From: Adiantum capillus-veneris
Lineage: Eukaryota; Streptophyta; Polypodiopsida; Polypodiales; Pteridaceae
Assembly: GCA_014529385.2 (NCBI GenBank)
Contig: CM043943.1
Location: 97,922,855 to 97,986,854 of the forward strand
DNA length: 64,000 nucleotides
Direction of reading: 5' to 3'
Shown: positions 1 through 11,484 of the stretch, piece after piece
Layout: every line of letters starts with the position of its first letter
Position numbering within the stretch: the stretch's first letter is position 1
Program-made: the position numbers and the translations under genes
Notes under the pieces: model-generated
Database searches by the model: none
Told to the model about the DNA's origin: nothing
What the model saw: only the letters and a program-made list of their open reading frames with translations

Positions 1-390
1 GCAGCAATATCTTGTTAAGTTTAAGAATTATTATGTTGAAGATGCAAGGTGGATGCAAGGCATTCAGTTAAAGGATAATGCAAACCTTGTGAATGCTTAC
101 AATGACTCATGTCAACGGTATGTGTCAGGTATAAACAAACATGTTTGAAAAATTTTGTCTTCTTTCGACCCTAAGATTTATTTTTTATGGTCATAAGGTC
201 TTTTAAGTGTATGCATACAATGAATCATGCTTGTGATAGACACCTTTCTCTCAAGCACCAAGTAGACTTTGCCAATCTACCATGGAAGATGATTAGTGGC
301 TAGGTAGATTACACGCAGCATAGTCTCTCAAGCACCGAGTAGACTTTTCCAATCTTCTCTAGAAGAAGTAAGGGCTAGGTAAATACATGC
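1..390 (+). mobile_element. 3' tail of a chromodomain Ty3/gypsy element (fossil)
   Basis: Frame 2 is open from the window edge to 148 and reads as the end of a Gypsy integrase chromodomain (YLVKFKNYYVEDARWM). It matches the end of the Gypsy near 12.6 kb (YLITFKNYTFEDSKWM). The rest of the element lies outside the window. From about 250 to 385 a roughly 73 bp unit (ctcaagcaccRagtagactt) occurs twice; a diverged pair lies at the same relative place after the other Gypsy (12840-12985). This is therefore probably the 3' non-coding part of the same family. Old and incomplete. Confidence 0.7.
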
Positions 391-1030
<640 letters not shown>

Positions 1031-1480
1031 ATGAGCCTTAAAAGACAATTGTACAAAACTACAATGTATGAAGGACAGGGCATAGCTAGCCTTGTCAATA
1101 GACTTAAAAGCATCATAACCCAGCTTACTTACATAAAGTGTGATGTAACAGAAGATGACAAAGTGGCGGTGCTTTTGAGTGCACTTCCACCCTCTTATGA
1201 CTACTTAGTCACCATCATTGAAGAGAAAGAACCGGCTCCATCATTACAAGACGTCATCGACTCACTTCAAGCAAAAGAGAAGAAGCAAAAGGACTCATTT
1301 ACATCATCAGGAGGAGGTCTTATCGCATCATCATCAAGGGAAGGATATTCAACATCGCCATCATCAAATGTAAAGCAGTGTTATGATTGTGGTAGAATGG
1401 GACATGTAGCTAAGGATTTCTACACCAACAAATCTTGCAAAAAATGTGGTAAGAAGGGGCATCCTCCTTCTTGATGCTAC
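1031..1480 (+). mobile_element. Copia gag fragment (UBN2-type) with zinc knuckle, fossil
   Basis: The frame reads as Ty1/copia gag of the UBN2 class (LVNRLKSIITQLTYIKC; LLSALPPSYDYLV), then a CCHC zinc knuckle (CYDCGRMGHVAKD) and the start of a second one (CKKCGKKGH). Gag packages element RNA, and the knuckles bind nucleic acid. The segment is closely related to the gag inside the next element (2976-3701), so both are one family. No LTR or pol belonging to this copy is visible. An LTR starts at 1526, so this piece is probably the flank into which that element landed. Broken and partial. Confidence 0.8.
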
Positions 1481-1525
1481 TCAAATGAAGGCAACAGTAG
1501 TGGACAAAGCAGCAGCGGTGGTAGA

Positions 1526-1843
1526 TGTTGAGATAGGCATGTCCTTCTTTAGCTACAATCGAAAACACCTCTACATGTGCATACTCTTTGCTATTGGCAT
1601 TTGTCCTATAAGTTGTAAGCTTCTAAGAAGGGCCACGTGGAGAGTTATCAGCCAAATAGCCACTCCAGTCTTGTACATAAGTAAAACCCAAGCCTATGTC
1701 GTACACTCTATGCTAAAAGTATTATTAGCCTTTTTGTGTATTGATTCCACTTTTGGAGTGTGTACTTCTCTCTCTACTCTATGAAGCTATGGCTGGTCTA
1801 GCCTTCAAACCACCTTGAGCTCATTGCACAATCAAGCCCTACA
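1526..1843 (+). repeat. 5' LTR of the gag-only element
   Basis: Starts TG and ends CA. It matches 4083-4404 along its whole length with scattered differences. It is directly followed by the initiator-Met primer site. Confidence 0.88.
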
Positions 1844-1845
1844 AT

Positions 1846-1857
1846 TGGTATCAGAGT
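1846..1857 (+). promoter_or_regulatory. Primer-binding site (initiator-Met tRNA type)
   Basis: TGGTATCAGAGT lies 2 bp after the LTR end. This is the standard plant Copia minus-strand primer site, so it fixes element polarity as plus. Confidence 0.85.
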
Positions 1858-2286
1858 TAGGCTTGCCGCTCCCCGCTTCCCTCATCGTGCACAACTCCCC
1901 TTGAAACCTTGAAGCTCTTAAGCTTGAAGCTGTAGGTCAAAGAGGCATTCACTTTCTTGGCCCAAGCTGTGAAAATCAGCAATTTGTTGGTGTGAATGAG
2001 AGAGCTCGAGGTTATCAGAGGAAAAAGCTAACAATGTATCTCGAAGAGAATCAAGGGAAAACTGAGCACTCTCTAAGCAGCTCATAATTGAGTTAATTTG
2101 AGCAAGGCAGTAGCACTGGTCAAACATTGGAGGGGAGAATCGTCAGCATTTCAGCTTGCATTTAAGCTTGGGAGAAACGTTCTAAAGATGGGTTGATCAG
2201 CCACAGTCAGGTAGCCGGTCAAGCAAGGTGGCATGTGGTGAAGCGAGGTGGCGTGTTGTGGCCCTGGTATGCACGCGTGGGTGCAT

Positions 2287-2324
<38 letters not shown>

Positions 2325-2975
2325 CTTGTGGCTCGCTACCTTTTATTTTGGTAGATCATACCCATGATTAGGTCTCACGGATGTAAGTACAAGAGCGGGG
2401 CGACCTCAGTTGAAGCCTCAAATCACTCAAAAGCTGAAGAACACCATCGCCCCTTCCTGGACGGTATCTGCTTTCCCTTGACATTTACTGCTCTTCGTCA
2501 ACTTCTTGTGATATTTAAAAATAAATTTCTTCAAAAGGCCGCCCATCCCTTGGCTCACATTATCCCCCTAAGCGGTGTGTCCCACATGCACTACAAAGTC
2601 CTTAAAAAATTATCCTTCTCAAGCTTATACACAACACCGTGGGAATCCTCATCTTGTGGCAGCTCGACAACACTCTCCACAACACATAGCAACAAGTGAC
2701 AAGGTCTTTGTTTTTTAAACTCGTCTTTTGTATAAAGTTTACTTATTTTTTAAGCTTTTGTAAATTGCCTACAAGTAGCTAGAGCCTCACAAAGTGCAAA
2801 GCGGGTATTCAAAGCTCTCCCTCGACTTCAAGGCTAAGTTCTTTTTGTGAAGAGGTACTTTGCAAAGAGTGACTTCACAATTGGGTAGAATTCCGCATTC
2901 ATGCCACCTCTTGTAAAGGGCAAGACACTGCCATAGAGAGAATATCTCTACTAGTAAGATCGAGTCCCTCAACGT
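1858..2975 (+). other. Leader of the gag-only element, with (AC)n
   Basis: Lies between primer site and gag. It contains an (AC)n tract at 2290-2322. An open frame at 2364-2699 has no family resemblance I can recognise and is probably chance. Nothing else is supported. Confidence 0.5.
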
Positions 2976-3701
2976 TTGCAACCACTTTGCATTATGGGAG
3001 AGAAGGGGATTGAAAAATTCAATGGGGACGATTTCCACACTTGGCAGACCAAGCTGCGAGGATACCTTATGAAAAAACAACTATGGTCTTTTGGAAAACA
3101 GAGGGTAAACGAACCATCTACTTTTGTTGAAGGCACTCTCACTAGGGCCCAAATTGCACAAGCAGAAGCTATAGATGAATAAGCACTCGGCATAATCATC
3201 ACATCACTCCACAATAATTATGTGCACTTTACAAATAGTTGCACCACTGCAATCCAAGCATGGGATATTCTAGAACATAACTTTGGTGCTAAACAAAATC
3301 AAAGTAAGATTAGCTTGAAGAAAAATATTTATAAACTTACTATGTTTCAAGGGGAGGATGTTTCAAGCCTCGTTAACATACTAATAAGCATAATCACACA
3401 ACTCACCTACATTCAGTGCCAAGTCCCAAAAGAAGATCAAGTCGATGTGCTGCTGGGTGCTCTACCTAAAAGTTTTGACAACATAGTCACGGTCTTAGAT
3501 CAAAAGGAACCCATACCTTCTCCACAATATGTCACAGGGGCAATCCATGAAGAAGAAAAGAAAAATATAAAGAAATCTAAATCAGTGGGAGGAGCTTATT
3601 TTTCATCATCATCATCATCTAGGGTGTCATCATCATCACCTAGATTAAATAACAAGAAGTGTTATGAGTGTGGCAAGCCTGGACACTTCTCCAAGGACTA
3701 A
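2976..3701 (+). pseudogene. Gag of the gag-only Copia element
   Basis: The N-terminal part has the Copia gag look (FNGDDFHTWQTKLRGYL; W and YL positions as in UBN2/DUF4219 proteins). The middle matches the copy at 1031 (SIITQLTYIQC; LLGALPKSFDNIV). A CCHC knuckle (CYECGKPGHFSKD) follows near 3660-3700. A Ser-rich linker sits between them. The frame is broken in a small number of places. Treated as a fossil. Confidence 0.8.
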
Positions 3702-4082
3702 TACAAGAACAAGTATTGTAGCAATTGCGACATCAAAGGTCGAGCAAAGGTCATCCACCATCAAAATGTCAACAAAGCAACAACAAAGACAAAAGTAAAG
3801 TCAATCTTGCAAAAGAAGAGGACCGAGATGCAGCTCAATAGGCAAAGATATGTCTCCATGTGTGTGCCACCTCCAACTACTTTTGCGAGTATACTAATGT
3901 ACTGTAAATATAGATGGTCTTCCACCTTCTTTGTTTTAGGGGATGATTACTTAGTCTGTGTGAAACCATATGATGAGACCACTCAGTCTATGTGACTACC
4001 TCTGTTTGTGTGACTATTAGCCTGTGTGGCTTTAGGTCTTGATCCAGCTTCATTCAGTATAGTCCATGCCTAAGGGGAGGAT
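3702..4082 (+). other. 3' internal region and polypurine tract of the gag-only element
   Basis: No pol homology is visible. The last 14 bp before the LTR is purine-rich (aaggggagga), the expected plus-strand primer. The part around 3900-4060 resembles 29160-29290, suggesting a second dispersed remnant there. Confidence 0.6.
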
Positions 4083-4404
4083 TGTTGAGATAGGCATGTC
4101 CTTCTTCAGCTACTATGGGAAACACCTCTACATGTGCATACTCTTTGCTATCGGCATTTGTCCTATAAGTTGTAAGCTTCTAAGAAGGGCCATATGGAGA
4201 GTTATCAGTTGGATAGCCACTCCAACCTTGTACATAAATAAAGACCAAGCCTATGATGTACACTCTGTGGTAAAAGTATTATTATCCTTTTTGTATATTG
4301 AGTCCACTTTTGAAAAGTGTGCGTACTTCTCTCTCTACTGTATGAAGCTATGGCTGCTCTAGCCTTCAAACCACCTTGAGCTCATTGCACAATCAAGCCC
4401 TACA
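4083..4404 (+). repeat. 3' LTR of the gag-only element
   Basis: Direct repeat of 1526-1843, TG...CA ends, preceded by a polypurine tract. Confidence 0.88.
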
Positions 4405-4769
4405 ATAGCAACATCACAAGCTACACAGGCAAAAAACTTGTAAGAGGATCAACTCATGTGGTGGAGAAAGAAGAAGAAGACGAAGGCAAAGGGGAGAAGA
4501 ACCTTGTGTACTAAGATGACATACTAGGTTGTAGAGATACTTAAAGCTCCATTCATGAATACACAATCATTCCAAGTTTGCATTACATGTCTCTTGTATA
4601 TGGGGAGCTTATGATGGGTTAGCCAACTACTCAAGATTGTGTTTATGAGTCCAGGTTAATCTAACTTGGAACCTAATTCTCTTGAGTAACAATCTAGCCT
4701 ACACACACTCACTTGTGATCATAATGTTTGTCTATCATCCACCTGAGCTAGCACGATCCCATTCCCATC
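4405..4769. other. Unassigned, retroelement-like stretch
   Basis: Acidic and lysine-rich short frames (EKEEEDEGKGEK) and no recognisable domain. It may be the downstream flank of the interrupted Copia or the upstream part of the next Gypsy. Confidence 0.35.
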
Positions 4770-5217
4770 AAACGGTACAGTAGGCTATCGTACATTAAAC
4801 AAGATGATAGAAAAAAATAGATTTTCAGTCCCAAGGATTGAGGATCTATTTGATAAGCTACAAGGAACTACCTACTTTAGGGAGAATAGACTTAAAAGTG
4901 GCTATCATCAAATACAAATTGTATCGGAAGATATTCATCAGACAAACTTTAGGAGTACCTTTGGCTTGTATGAATATCTTGTCATGTCTTTTGGGTTGAC
5001 AAGTGCTTGAGCCACATTCAATTGAATGATGAAAAGAATATTTTGTGTACATAGGGCTTACACTAGAGTATTCTTTGATGATATCATAGCCTACTATAAA
5101 TCCTTAGAAGAACACAAAGAACATCTCAAATTAGTGTTTTAAGCATGCAAGAGAATAATTTATTGATTAATCGCAAAAAGAATGAATTCTTCTTAGAAAA
5201 GAATCAGTATTTAGGTC

Positions 5218-5222
5218 ATATA
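5218..5222. repeat. Target-site duplication ATATA, left side of Copia A
   Basis: ATATA precedes the LTR start at 5223 and recurs at 10834-10838 directly after the other LTR end, as expected for Copia integration (5 bp). Confidence 0.85.
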
Positions 5223-6025
5223 TGTTAGGAAATAAGACGTAGCTAAATAGATAATTGAGTAGATTACTTAATGGAGAGAGACAGATTTATATACATGAGA
5301 TTATAGAGTAGAGAGAGAGAGAGAGAGAGTACACACGATATACGTGGTTCACCCAATGTGGGCTACGTCCACAGAAAAGCAGCCACTCAATGGCTTTAGT
5401 ACTTCAAAACAAGAAGTAGTTTACAAAGGGATTATACCCTTAATGGAGCTCCCGCCTTGCTTCACTCTCACCACCTCACACTCACCTTGTTGCATCAACT
5501 TCACACTATGAAATGTGTGTAGAAATGGCCTCCTTTTATAGGCCAAAAGGGTTGCCCTCTCTTATGAGAGACAGCCATGTGTAGCCGCCCTTGTGCGAAT
5601 AAGTCCAAATCAGACCCTCCAATCCGCCCATGTGTGGCCACCCTTGAGAAGACAAGTCCACTTTTGAATTCCGCCACCGGCCATTGAATTCGGCCACCTG
5701 CCATCGGCCCTTGACTTCCGATCACCGGCCACCGGCCATTGACTACCGACCACCGGCCAACCGACCGGTTGTTTTCCGACCACTTTCCGGCCGCCGTCCG
5801 GCCATAATATTCCGGTAAAAAAGAATATTCGGGCGAAAAAAAAAGCCTCGGGGGCTACCGTCCCCGAGGCCTTTAAAGTTGCCCCTGATTCTTGTCCGTG
5901 AAAATTTTGGTTTCCGGTAAGTGATTTTCCTTCACGCACGATGGCTTCTACTCATAATGGGGCCTTACAAATGTGCGCTTTTACCACAGAAAATTACAAG
6001 GGTAAATCAGGCTCCATACTTAACA
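5223..6025 (-). repeat. 3' LTR of Copia A
   Basis: 803 bp, matching 10042-10833. Contains a GA microsatellite (about 5309-5329) and a GC-rich segment with repeated 'ccggccac' words (5680-5800). Followed on the inner side by pyrimidines on the plus strand, the minus-strand polypurine tract. Confidence 0.9.
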
Positions 6026-6085
6026 ATCTCCCACTTGGAGACTGATCTCCAAACCAAACCTGTGACTGCTTTCCATTCTGGCTTC

Positions 6086-7617
6086 TTATCCTTGAATGCC
6101 GATTGAAGATGAGCAAAAGCTCAACTTCTCCTTGTTGACCACCTTTGTAAACATGTCTGCAGAATTTTCACTTGTATGCACCTTTCCTAGCTTTAGTTGT
6201 CCCTCTTCCAAAAGAGTGCGTATGAAGTGATATCTCATCTCAATGTGCTTTGTCCTTGAATGAAAGGCTGAGTTCTTCGCAAGATGGATAGCGCTTTGGC
6301 TATCACTGTACAAGACACAATTGTCTTGTTTGAATCCAAGCTCTTCTAAGAATCTGTACCGAAGCCACAGAATTTCTTTGCTTGCCTCCATCATAGCTAC
6401 ATACTCTGCTTCCGTGGTAGAAAGTGAAACCACTTTCTGCAGCTTTGAAGCCCAGCTTACTGCTGTGCCTCCAACCATGAACACATAGCCAGTAGTGCTC
6501 CTTCAAGTATCTTTGTCACCTGCCATATGTGCATCAGCATACCCTTCTAGAAAAATATCATTCCTCCAAAATGAAAAGCATTTGTTGTTGTCCGTTTTAG
6601 ATACCTAAGTATCCACATCACAGCTTGCCAATGCTCTTTACCTTGGTTGTCCATGAACCTACTCACAAATCCCACAGGATGTGCAATGTCTGGCCTTGTC
6701 CAGACCATAGCATACATTAGAGAACCTACCGCTGCAGCATATGGAACTTTAGACATATAGGCTATCTCCTCTTGTGTCTTTGGACACACATCCTTCGTTA
6801 GTTTAAAATGACCAGCCAAAGGTGTAGAAACTGGTTTTGCATTTTCCATTGAAAACCTTTCTAGTACCTTCTTGATGTAATCTTCTTGAGATAGCTTTAT
6901 TGTCTTCTTCGTCCTGTCCCTTGATATTTTCATACCAAGTATCCTCTTTGCAGCACCTAAATCTTTCATTGAAAAAGATTTGGACAGCTCCTCTTTTAGG
7001 TCTTTGATGTCCTGCATGTTAGCACTTGCAATCAACATGTCATCAACATACAACATTAGGATGATTAATTTCCGATGTCCCAAATTCTCCGTGTAGACGC
7101 AGTGATCCGAGTTGCATCTTGTGAATCCATGATCCAACATCCATCGATCAAACTTCAAGTACCATTGTCTTTATGCTTTCTTTAAACCATACAAGCTCTT
7201 CTTTAATCTGCAAACCATTTTCTCCTTACCTTTTACTTCATACCCCTTTGGTTGAAGCATGTAGATTTCCTCCTCTAAGTCACCGTGAGGGAATGCCGTA
7301 TTTACATCCATTTGCTCGAGATTTAGATCATGAGCAGCCACAAGGCTTAAGACAAGCCTAATTGAGTTCATTTTTACAACAGCAGAAAATATTTCATTGA
7401 AGTCAATACCTTTCTTTTGAGAAAAACCTTTTACCACAAGCCTAGACTTGTAACTTTTCTTCCCACCTTCTCCTTCCTTTAGCTTGTACACCCATTTTTT
7501 TTGAAGTGCCCGCTTACCTTTAGGCAACTCAACCAACTCCCATGTTTGGTTGCGATGTAGGGAGTCCATCTCCACTTGCATGCTCTTCGTCCATTCTTCT
7601 TTGGATTCATGTTGCAT
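6086..7617 (-). pseudogene. Copia A reverse transcriptase and RNase H
   Basis: RT motifs include LEQMDVNTAFPHGDLEEEIYM, LYGLKKA and the catalytic YVDD box (LYVDDMLIAS, near 7041-7070). RNase H motifs include [20 protein letters not shown] (near 6395-6455) and ALHLAKN-type residues ([18 protein letters not shown]). This part copies the element RNA into DNA and removes the RNA. It is interrupted in several places. Domain order and lengths match Copia B and plant Copia in general. Confidence 0.88.
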
Positions 7618-7626
7618 AGCTTCTTC

Positions 7627-8541
7627 CTATGATTCCGGCTCTCCAAAATCTGAGATCAAGAGATGGTTGAAGGAAGGAGCAAACCTTTCTGGAGGTCTAC
7701 TTGCTCTTGTAGATCTTCGGGGAATAGGTTGAGGCTCCTCATTTGGTTGACGTTGTTGCACATTGTCACCGTTTGCAGTCCTTGAGTCTTCACCGTCCTC
7801 AAGCTCCATGTACTCATCACCTGTTTCTTTTGTTTGTTTTCTTTCCAAGTAATCTTTGTACATATTTTGTTCGTTAAAAATTACATCCCTACTCCTAAAG
7901 ATTTTACCATCTTCAGGATTTTATAGGCGATACCCAAAGTCTCCTTCTCCATAGCCAATGAAGAAACACTTTTTGGACTTTGCATCTAACTTTGATCTTA
8001 GGCTTCTATCTATGTGCATGAAAGCCTCACACCCAAACACTTTGAGAAATGCATAATTCACCGGTTTACCTGTCCATGCCTCTTCTAGAACTCCCCCATC
8101 CAATGCCTTTAAGGGTGACCGATTGATTAAGTACACAGACGTACTTACAGCTTCCGCCCAAAGCTCAAGCGGTAGGCCTACATGTAGCCGCATGCTTCGT
8201 GCTCGTTCCATGATTGTCCTATTCATCCTTTCCGAAATCCCATTCTGTTGAGGTGTCCTTGGGGTTGTCCTTTGCCTCCGAATGCCATTGCTAGCACAAA
8301 AGCTTTCAAAAGCTTGGCTGCAATATTCGCCTCCATTGTCGGATCTGAGGCATTTAACCTTGGTACCTGTTTCATTCTCCACAAAGGCTTTCCACCTTTG
8401 AAATATGGAAAATACATCGGATTTATTCTTCATGACATAAACCCATGTTTTTCTAGTCGCATCGTCTATGAATGTTACATAGTACAATGAGCCACCAAGT
8501 GATGGTGTACTTGCAGGACCCCAAACATCAGAATGAACCAA
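7627..8541 (-). pseudogene. Copia A integrase
   Basis: Integrase core reads HSDVWGPASTPSLGG, FIDDATRKTWVY, SDNGGEYCSQAF and PQQNGISERMNRTI. The DDE acids sit in HSDVWGP, RSDNGGE and the E after NGISE. It is followed by the Copia GKxxG-like region and the linker to RT (STRASRPPERF). The enzyme inserts the element's DNA copy into the genome. Broken. Confidence 0.88.
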
Positions 8542-8550
8542 CTCAAGTTT

Positions 8551-9906
8551 TTAATTTTTTCTTTCATTTCCTGATTTTTGAAATTTTACCCTCTTTTGTT
8601 TACCATAAACACAATCTTCACAGAACTCTAAGTCCACTTCTTTCAAACCTGGTAGAAGCTTCTTCGTTTGAAGGATTTGCATTCCTTTGGCACTCATATG
8701 CCCAAGTCGGTAGTGCCACACCGCACTGTCAGCTTCTGTAGTTGCTGCACAACCTGAAGGTTGCATGCTAACAGTACACAAGTAAAGTGTACCGACTTTT
8801 TCACCCTTGGCAACCACCAAAGATCCCTTTGAGATCTTCCACCGTTTGTTTCCGAATGCAATGTTGTGACCTTCATCGTCCAATTGTTTTGTAGAGATCA
8901 AATTTTTGCGAAGAGAAGGAACATGCCTAACATCTTTAAGCTTCCATTCATTTCCGTTAGGAGTTTTGACAGAAACTGTACCTTTGCCGACAATCTCACA
9001 AGCTTCATCATCTCCCAAGTATACATACCCAAAATTACCTTTGGTGTAGTCTTGGAAATGTTGCTTGTGTGGTGTCGCATGGAATGAAGCCCCGGAATCT
9101 ACTATCCACGAATTACACACATTGTCTAATGAGAGAATTAGAGCATCTTGCTCTACTTTACCTACCACATTGGCCTCCGATATTCGCTTTTTGTCTTGAG
9201 ACTCTGTCTCCTTCTTCTTCTTGGACCAGCAATCCTTCTTGACGTGGCCCTTCTTGCCGCAGTTCCAACATTCAAGAACTGACTTTGTGTGTGACTTGCT
9301 CCGCCTTGAGCGATCACGACCCTTTTGGTTTCTGAACCTCTCCTTAAGCCTTCCTCTTGTTTCCACTGATAGTGCAGCACTTGATGATTCTCCTGTGCTT
9401 CTCCTTCGCATTTCCTCGCTTAGGAGAACACCCACAACATCATCAAACTTAAGAGTATTTGTGCCAGAGATAGAATTACTTACAGCCATCACAAGGCTGT
9501 CCCAACTATCCGGTAGAGATGATAGTATAAGGAGAGCTCGCACTTCGTCATCGAAATTGATTTTCACCGATCAAAGTTGACTTATGTTTGTATTAAAGTC
9601 ATTTAGGTGTTCTGCAACTGAACCATTCTCTGCCATCTTTAGATTGAACAAGCGCTTCATAAGAAATACCTTATTGGATGCCGATGGTTTCTCGTAGAAG
9701 TCGTGAAGTGACTTCATCAAGTCCTCCGTGGTCTTCATCTCTGAAACATTGAAGGCCACCGTTGACGCCAAGCTTAACCGGATTGTTTCCAGTGCCTTTC
9801 GATCAAGGACAATCCATGCTTCATCTGCCATTGTTGCGGGCTTCTTCGCAAGACCGCCTAGTGGCAAATAGAGGTCCTTCTGGTAGAGATAGTCTTCAAT
9901 CTGCAT
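8551..9906 (-). pseudogene. Copia A gag, protease and integrase N-terminus
   Basis: Gag (DLYLPLGG...KALETIRLSLA; LLILSSLPDSWDSLV) leads into a CCHC zinc knuckle (CWNCGKKGHVKKDCW, near 9227-9272). The aspartic protease active site follows (WIVDSGASFHATPH, near 9070-9110), then the GAG-pre-integrase zinc region (WHYRLGHMSAKGM...CEDCVYGKQKR, 8735-8590). It makes the particle protein and processes the polyprotein. Broken in places. Confidence 0.88.
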
Positions 9907-10041
9907 CTTCCAATGTTGGTAGTTTTGCCGTTGAACTTCTCAATCTTGAGCTTCCCTTCCTCCGCCATAACTCCCACTCAACTCAAGGAATCCTTTCCTT
10001 GAGATAATTTAGCTACGAGCAAACCTTGCTCTGATACCAAT

Positions 10042-10833
10042 TGTTAGGAAATAAGAAGTAGCTAAATAGATAATTGAGTAGATTACTTAATGGAGAGAGA
10101 CAGTTTTATATACACGAGATTATAGAGTAGAGAGAGAGAGAGAGTACACACGATATACGTGGTTCACCCAATGTGGGCTACATCCACGGGAAAGCAGCCA
10201 CTCAATGGCTTTAGTACTTCAAAACAAGAAGTAGTTTACAAAGGGATTATACCCTTAATGGAGCTCCCGCCTTGCTTCACTCTCACCACCTCACACTCAC
10301 CTTGTTGCATCAACTTCACACTATGAAATGTGTGTAGAAATGGCCTCCTTTTATAGGCCAAAAGGGCTGCCCTCTCTTATGAGAGACAGCCATGTGTAGC
10401 CGCCCTTGTGCGAATAAGTCCAAATCGGACCCTCCAATCCGCCCATGTGTGGCCGCCCTTGAGAAGACAAGTCCGCTTTTGAATTCGGCCACCGGCCATT
10501 GAATTCGGCCACCTGCCACCGGCCATTGACTTCCGACCATCGGCCATTGACTACCGGCCACCGGCCAATCGACCGATTGTTTTCCGACCACTTTTCGACC
10601 GTCGTCCGGCCATAATATTCCGGCGAAAAAGAATATTCCGGTGAAAAAAAAGTCTCAGTGGCCTCCGCCCCCGAAGCCTTTAAAGTTGCCTTTGATTCTT
10701 GTCCGTGAAAATTTTGGTTTCCGGTAAGTGATTTTCCTTCACGAACGATGGCTTCTCCTCATAATGGGGGCCTTACAAATGTGCACTTTTACCACAGAAA
10801 ATTACAAGGGTAAATCAGGCTCCATACTTAACA
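10042..10833 (-). repeat. 5' LTR of Copia A
   Basis: 792 bp, TG...CA ends, partner of 5223-6025. The initiator-Met primer site (plus-strand reading gctctgatacca) abuts it at 10028-10039. Confidence 0.9.
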
Positions 10834-10838
10834 ATATA
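10834..10838. repeat. Target-site duplication ATATA, right side of Copia A
   Basis: Second copy of the 5 bp duplication; Gypsy reverse-transcriptase homology resumes right after it. Confidence 0.85.
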
Positions 10839-11249
10839 ATCTCAAAGGATGGTATCCATGTGCATCACAAAGGCTTGAGGTAATAAATGAATGGCTTGAA
10901 CCAAGGAGTCTACTTAAGCTATGAAGTTTTATTGGAATGTGCTCATACTATAAAAGATTCATTGCAAAATTCTCGACCATAGCAGGACCATTACACAATT
11001 TGACCAAGAAGAACGTCAAGTATGTATGGACTGAAAAGGGGAGACAAGCCTTCACTAATCTTAAAGAGAGACTCATGTCTCAGCCTGTCTTAGTGCTAGC
11101 AAACTTGTAAAGCCATTTCAGGTCCATTGTGATGCTAGTAGTGATTGCCTTGGAGCAGTACTACATCAAGAAGGGCATGCGATAGCATATGAGAGTCACC
11201 AATTGCACTCTGATGAGATGATTCTTGGAATATATGAAAAGAGCTTCTA

Positions 11250-11484
11250 GTTGTCTCACACAAAAACCAGTGACAAGCGAAGTATAGAGCTCCCAACAGA
11301 ACACAAAGATATACCATCACCTCAACATGAAGCAGGAACTTCCCAACAGCTAGAGAGCTTAGAAGACATAGATGAGTTTGCAAGGTATGATCATGAAGCA
11401 ATGGATAGAATGAAGCACGAGGTTTATGCTCAACATCAGCAGCTCCAACACCTCCAACAACGTCGCCCCCTATCATTCAAACGG
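11250..11484 (+). other. Unrecognised segment inside the Gypsy RNase H region
   Basis: Between RNase H pieces the similarity to Gypsy stops. The plus frame here is polar and glutamine-rich (EHKDIPSPQHEAGTSQQLE; HQQLQHLQQ) and unlike RNase H. It may be foreign sequence inserted in the element, or another element part moved here. No termini or target duplication were recognised. Confidence 0.35.

Larger units (their letters stand above)
1526..4404 (+). mobile_element. Short LTR retrotransposon with gag only (Copia-type, fossil)
   Basis: Two direct LTRs of about 320 bp (1526-1843 and 4083-4404) start TGTTGAGATAGG and end CCCTACA. A primer-binding site complementary to initiator-Met tRNA (TGGTATCAGAGT, 1846-1857) follows the left LTR, and a purine tract (aaggggagga, about 4071-4081) precedes the right one. 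The internal region is only about 2.2 kb and holds gag with a zinc knuckle. I see no protease, integrase or reverse transcriptase. It therefore resembles a non-autonomous derivative that would need a partner. The LTRs differ at scattered sites, suggesting moderate age. No clean target duplication was found. It also carries a few breaks in gag. Confidence 0.85.
5223..10833 (-). mobile_element. Copia A: near full-length Ty1/copia retrotransposon (fossil)
   Basis: 5.6 kb, minus strand, both LTRs (10042-10833 = 5', 5223-6025 = 3'), ends TGTTAG...TTAACA, initiator-Met primer site beside the 5' LTR (10028-10040), purine tract beside the 3' LTR (6026-6040). Domains in minus order are gag with zinc knuckle, protease, integrase, reverse transcriptase and RNase H, the Copia order. 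It sits inside the Gypsy at 4770 and carries a 5 bp target duplication. The LTRs are close but differ by scattered substitutions and small indels, so it is fairly young. The coding part has about six breaks. It is the same family and orientation as Copia B. Confidence 0.93.

Noticed and set aside
7173-7361. Plus-strand frames opposite the Copia coding regions (for example 8472-8741 and 16136-16405, identical in both elements)
   Set aside because: They are shadows of the minus-strand gag-pol and are shared because the elements are siblings.
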